From Kordia jejudonensis (GTDB lineage: Bacteria; Bacteroidota; Bacteroidia; Flavobacteriales; Flavobacteriaceae), in NCBI RefSeq assembly GCF_001005315.1, contig NZ_LBMG01000024.1, positions 1 to 64,000 of the forward strand: a stretch of 64,000 nt of DNA. Reading direction: 5' to 3'. The notes beneath the pieces were generated by a model. The model was not told the DNA's origin, made no database searches, and was given only the letters and a program-made list of their open reading frames with translations. Made by a program: the position numbers and the translations under genes. Positions 61,241 to 64,000 of the stretch are shown in pieces (the first letter of the stretch is position 1; every line of letters starts with the position of its first letter).

Positions 61241-62785
61241 ATGACAGCTGCTACTACTTCCGATACACGATTCGGACATCCTAAAGGATTATTTTATTTG
61301 TTTTTTGCCGAACTCTGGGAACGTTTTTCGTTTTACGGAATGAAAGCCTTGTTGATTTTATACATGACCAAACAATTGCTGTTTAGTGATGATATGTCTA
61401 TCGGAATTTTTGCCGCATATATGTCATTAGTATATGTAACGCCCGTTTTGGGAGGAATTATTGCCGATCATTATATTGGCTATCGGAAAGCTATTTTCCT
61501 TGGCGGGATTTTAATGGCGTTGGGACATTTTTTCTTAACGATAGAGTTGCCAATTTTCTTTTATGGATCGTTAGCGTTAATCATAGTTGGAAACGGATTC
61601 TTTAAACCTAACATTTCCACATTTGTGGGCGCATTGTATAAAGAAGAAGATAAACGACGCGATTCTGGATTTACGATATTTTATATGGGAATCAACATTG
61701 GTGGTGCAGTTGCTCCATTGTTATGTGCTTGGTTTGCAGAAGTGTATGGTTGGCATTATGGTTTTATGTTGGCAGGAATTGGCATGTTGGTAGGATTGTT
61801 TTATTTCTACCGAGGAACCAATAAAAATGTATTTCAAGGCAAAGGAAAAGTTCCAAATGAGGAAGTGTACAATAAGAAGTTTTTAGGATTGCATACAGGA
61901 CAATTGGTTTGGTTTGGCGCTTTTTTAGCCGTTCCAATATTTGCGTTAATTGTCCGATTTAATCAATATGAACATTATATCGTTTGGATTGCTACCATTG
62001 CCATAACAGCTACCATGATTTACATTTATCGTTCGGTGGGAACTATCGCGCGAAAGCGATTGTTGGTAACCGCTTATTTTACCATTTTGATGGCGTTGTT
62101 TTGGGCAATTTTTGAACAAGCAGGAAGTTCGTTGACGTTGTTTGCGGATCGAAATATCAATCTTGTCGGATTGAACGCTGCACAAACCAATAGTATCAAT
62201 TCTGGATTTATCATTTTGTTGGCGATTCCGTTTTCATGGTTGTGGGCAGTTTTAATGAAGAAAAAGAAAAATCCAAATTCTGCCATAAAAGCAGGTTTAG
62301 GATTGTTGCTACTAGGTTTGGGTTTTATCGTTTTTGCCATGTCTGCAAATTCGGTTGATAGTGTTGCCAAAACGCCAATGTGGTATTTGTTTGTTGGATA
62401 TTTCATTTTGACAGTAGGCGAGTTGTGCATTTCGCCAATTGGCTTGTCTAAAATGACAGAACTTTCACCAAAAAAGTATTTAGCTTTTATTATGGGCGTT
62501 TTCTTTTCGGCTTCCTTTTATGGACATTTTTTTGCTGGAAAAATTGCCAAATTAACCACCGTTTCAGAAGAAGAAAATATGTTTGCCAGTGGCATTTTTG
62601 GAAGCATTACAGAAACTGTCACAGGATTAACGTCTAGTTTTTCTGGACCCAATCAGGCAGCATTTGAACAATTGTATCAATATGTATCCGTTTATGCTGT
62701 TTTTGGAGTTTTAACAGCTTGTATTGGACTTGTTGTCATCATGATATCACCTTTTATTAAAAAGTTGATGAGCGGCGTTCATTAA
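61241..62785 (+). CDS. Proton-dependent peptide transporter (POT/PTR family)
   Basis: A 514-aa major-facilitator protein importing di- and tripeptides with H+. The POT signature is at the N-terminus, FGHPKGLFYLFFAELWERFSFYGMKALLILYMT (the E-x-x-E-R proton site ELWERF), plus the FKPNISTFVGALYKEEDKRRDSGFTIFYMGINIGG PTR2 signature. About 12-14 membrane helices are visible. Good start at ATG 61241. It ends at a strong terminator and stands as a single gene. Confidence 0.95.
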   Translation: MTAATTSDTRFGHPKGLFYLFFAELWERFSFYGMKALLILYMTKQLLFSDDMSIGIFAAYMSLVYVTPVLGGIIADHYIGYRKAIFLGGILMALGHFFLTIELPIFFYGSLALIIVGNGFFKPNISTFVGALYKEEDKRRDSGFTIFYMGINIGGAVAPLLCAWFAEVYGWHYGFMLAGIGMLVGLFYFYRGTNKNVFQGKGKVPNEEVYNKKFLGLHTGQLVWFGAFLAVPIFALIVRFNQYEHYIVWIATIAITATMIYIYRSVGTIARKRLLVTAYFTILMALFWAIFEQAGSSLTLFADRNINLVGLNAAQTNSINSGFIILLAIPFSWLWAVLMKKKKNPNSAIKAGLGLLLLGLGFIVFAMSANSVDSVAKTPMWYLFVGYFILTVGELCISPIGLSKMTELSPKKYLAFIMGVFFSASFYGHFFAGKIAKLTTVSEEENMFASGIFGSITETVTGLTSSFSGPNQAAFEQLYQYVSVYAVFGVLTACIGLVVIMISPFIKKLMSGVH

Positions 62786-62795
62786 TCAAAAAATG

Positions 62796-62824
62796 AAAAA
62801 AGCCTCGTAACCAGCGAGGCTTTT
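62796..62824 (+). terminator. Terminator after the POT transporter
   Basis: GCCTCG (62802-62807) and CGAGGC (62815-62820) with A-run and T-run flanks. Confidence 0.92.
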
Positions 62825-63130
62825 AAACTTAACTAACTATTTGTTCTCTGTGATTTCTCCACACAAAGTATATTTGGTGTCTTCACAGAAAGACATTTGC
62901 TTTTATCAACAACCAATTAATTTTGTAGATACTATACTTGTGGAAGTGTTTTATATCTAACATAAGAACGCTGTAAAACTACTGAGAAAGCAGTTGAGAA
63001 AATAGGAACATACATGACGATTCCGCGAATCATTGGAATTAAAGCAGTATTGAAAGACTATATTTTGTGATAGTTTATAGGTTTAATGTTTCTTAAATCA
63101 GATTGTTAAAAGTGAAATTGTACAAAATCA
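62825..63130. other. Intergenic region, no gene seen
   Basis: Convergent spacer between the transporter and the T9SS gene. A weak stem TCTGTGA...TCACAGA with inner CACAC/GGTGT is present near 62845-62890. No coding frame is convincing. Confidence 0.6.
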
Positions 63131-63160
63131 AAAAAGCCTCACAATTTGCGAGGCTTTTTC
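63131..63160. terminator. Bidirectional terminator between convergent genes
   Basis: AAAAAGCCTC (63131-63140) pairs with GAGGCTTTTT (63150-63159); its GCCTC stem resembles the terminator at 62796. It serves the minus-strand T9SS gene and may back up the transporter terminator. Confidence 0.88.
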
Positions 63161-63191
63161 TAGATTTAGAACTATTACTTTATGATCCGAA

Positions 63192-64000
63192 TTACTTCTT
63201 CACAATCAGTTTTGTATAGGTGTTTCCAGTAGTACTTTGCACATTTACAAAATAACTTCCTGTTTTTAAATTGCTAATATCAATAGATTTTTGATCTGCT
63301 TGCATCGTAATCGCTTTCACTTGTTGTCCAACTAAGTTGTATACAATCACTTGTGAAAGTGTTTGCTTAGATTCAATTTGTAAGCTGCCTGTTGTTGGAT
63401 TTGGATACATTGCAAACAAAGTATCTTCTACCGTTGGCGTACTTAACGTATTTGTAATTGTCAAACTTGTAGAATCTGTATATAAATTACAATCTCCTAC
63501 TGTATGCGTGATTGTGTATACACCGTCAGTAGACATTGATAAGTCAATTTCTCCTGTAGTTGCATTGATAACTAATCCTGCTGGATCTGCTGTAAATACT
63601 CCGGTAACTCCTGTTGTACGTGTTGGTGTCGGATTTGAATCGGCAAGATCATACATGTTAGATGAATACGTAAAATCAGCAAAATTGTTATAATGTAATT
63701 CTATATAATTGGTAATTACCGTCGCATAATCATCTGCAAAAGGAACTAATGTTTGTGGACGTGAATCATACACACTTCCATTGTACGTTCCTAAATCACG
63801 GACACGTCTATTCACTTCAGTCATGATACCATCAATGGTTCCGCCGCCGCCAAGTCCGTCGCTGGCAGTTGGTCCAGATCCGTGACGTCTGTTGTTGTAA
63901 AAATCTCCATCAAAATATGCATTTGAAAATGGTCGTGTATCATCACAACTATTATTTCCAGTATCTATATGACTTGGAACTGTTCTGTATCCTGCTGTAG
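63192..64000 (-). CDS. T9SS type A cargo protein, 5' part outside the window
   Basis: The frame stays open to the right edge, so at least 60 more residues precede the internal Met at 63824: AGYRTVPSHIDTGNNSCDDT and a Gly-rich GLGGGGTIDG stretch. The visible 270 residues include an Ig/cadherin-like segment (TGEIDLSMSTDGVYTITHTVGDCNLY) and a C-terminal type A sorting domain (LFAMYPNPTTGSLQIES, VIVYNLVGQQV, IDISNLKTGSYFVNV, KLIVKK). The catalytic or binding domain is outside the window. Secreted through T9SS; role unknown. Confidence 0.88.
   Translation of the reverse strand, partial: TAGYRTVPSHIDTGNNSCDDTRPFSNAYFDGDFYNNRRHGSGPTASDGLGGGGTIDGIMTEVNRRVRDLGTYNGSVYDSRPQTLVPFADDYATVITNYIELHYNNFADFTYSSNMYDLADSNPTPTRTTGVTGVFTADPAGLVINATTGEIDLSMSTDGVYTITHTVGDCNLYTDSTSLTITNTLSTPTVEDTLFAMYPNPTTGSLQIESKQTLSQVIVYNLVGQQVKAITMQADQKSIDISNLKTGSYFVNVQSTTGNTYTKLIVKK

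Overview
The window is a contiguous, AT-rich stretch of a marine-type Flavobacteriaceae chromosome (Bacteroidota). Supporting signs are the Na+-translocating NADH:quinone reductase operon nqrA-F, type IX secretion (T9SS) sorting domains, a T9SS plug-type protein, TAnnTTTG-type -7 promoter elements, and KKK..LxLNKK leader peptides ending in Gly-Gly. Gene content and repeats look Kordia-like, but the genus cannot be proved from the sequence. I see no rRNA, insertion sequence, prophage or CRISPR array. One tRNA gene (Gly, anticodon TCC) is present.

Layout. 0-3 kb: two small unknown proteins, apaG and a T9SS plug-domain protein, all on the minus strand. 3-13.7 kb: nqrABCDEF, a secreted S9 peptidase, a small unknown gene and apbE, which makes the flavin-transferring enzyme needed to mature NqrB and NqrC. 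13.9-25.3 kb: two Cys-rich lanthipeptide-type precursor peptides, a LytS/LytTR-like two-component pair, a 1269-residue surface protein with a duplicated half, a T9SS cargo protein and a lipoprotein whose N-terminus and upstream DNA resemble those of the precursor peptides. 25.3-33.5 kb: minus-strand housekeeping genes (methyltransferase, map, HAD phosphatase, thioredoxin-like lipoprotein, gpmI, M48 and M15 peptidases), interrupted by a plus-strand ankyrin gene and a third short precursor peptide (57 aa). 33.5-42.4 kb: two acetyltransferases, the tRNA, peptidase E, an M1 peptidase, tatA, a PAP2 phosphatase and a subtilase. 42.4-59.6 kb: a kynurenine-degradation locus split in two (kynU-kmo; then RidA deaminase, semialdehyde dehydrogenase, SDR and ACMS decarboxylase). 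Between the halves lie a broken dioxygenase gene, several unknown genes and a 614-residue nuclease-like protein. 60-64 kb: a membrane protein, a POT peptide transporter and the 3' part of a T9SS cargo gene that runs off the right edge.

Gene cooperation. Nqr makes the sodium gradient and ApbE supplies its covalent FMN. kynU, kmo, ACMSD, the dehydrogenase and the RidA protein cover most steps from kynurenine to 2-oxo acids, but 3-hydroxyanthranilate dioxygenase and tryptophan dioxygenase are not in the window.

The most unusual feature is intergenic. At least ten sites carry heptanucleotide arrays whose unit changes (AAGACCC, AACAAAG, AATAACG, AATACCG, AAAACCC and others) while the 7-bp phase is usually kept. 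They are often joined to a recurring AT-rich module. One array forms a palindrome inside the nqr operon and another abuts a start codon. An 8-bp-period relative lies at 59.6-59.9 kb. The second notable signal is the scattered family of leader peptides without visible modification genes.
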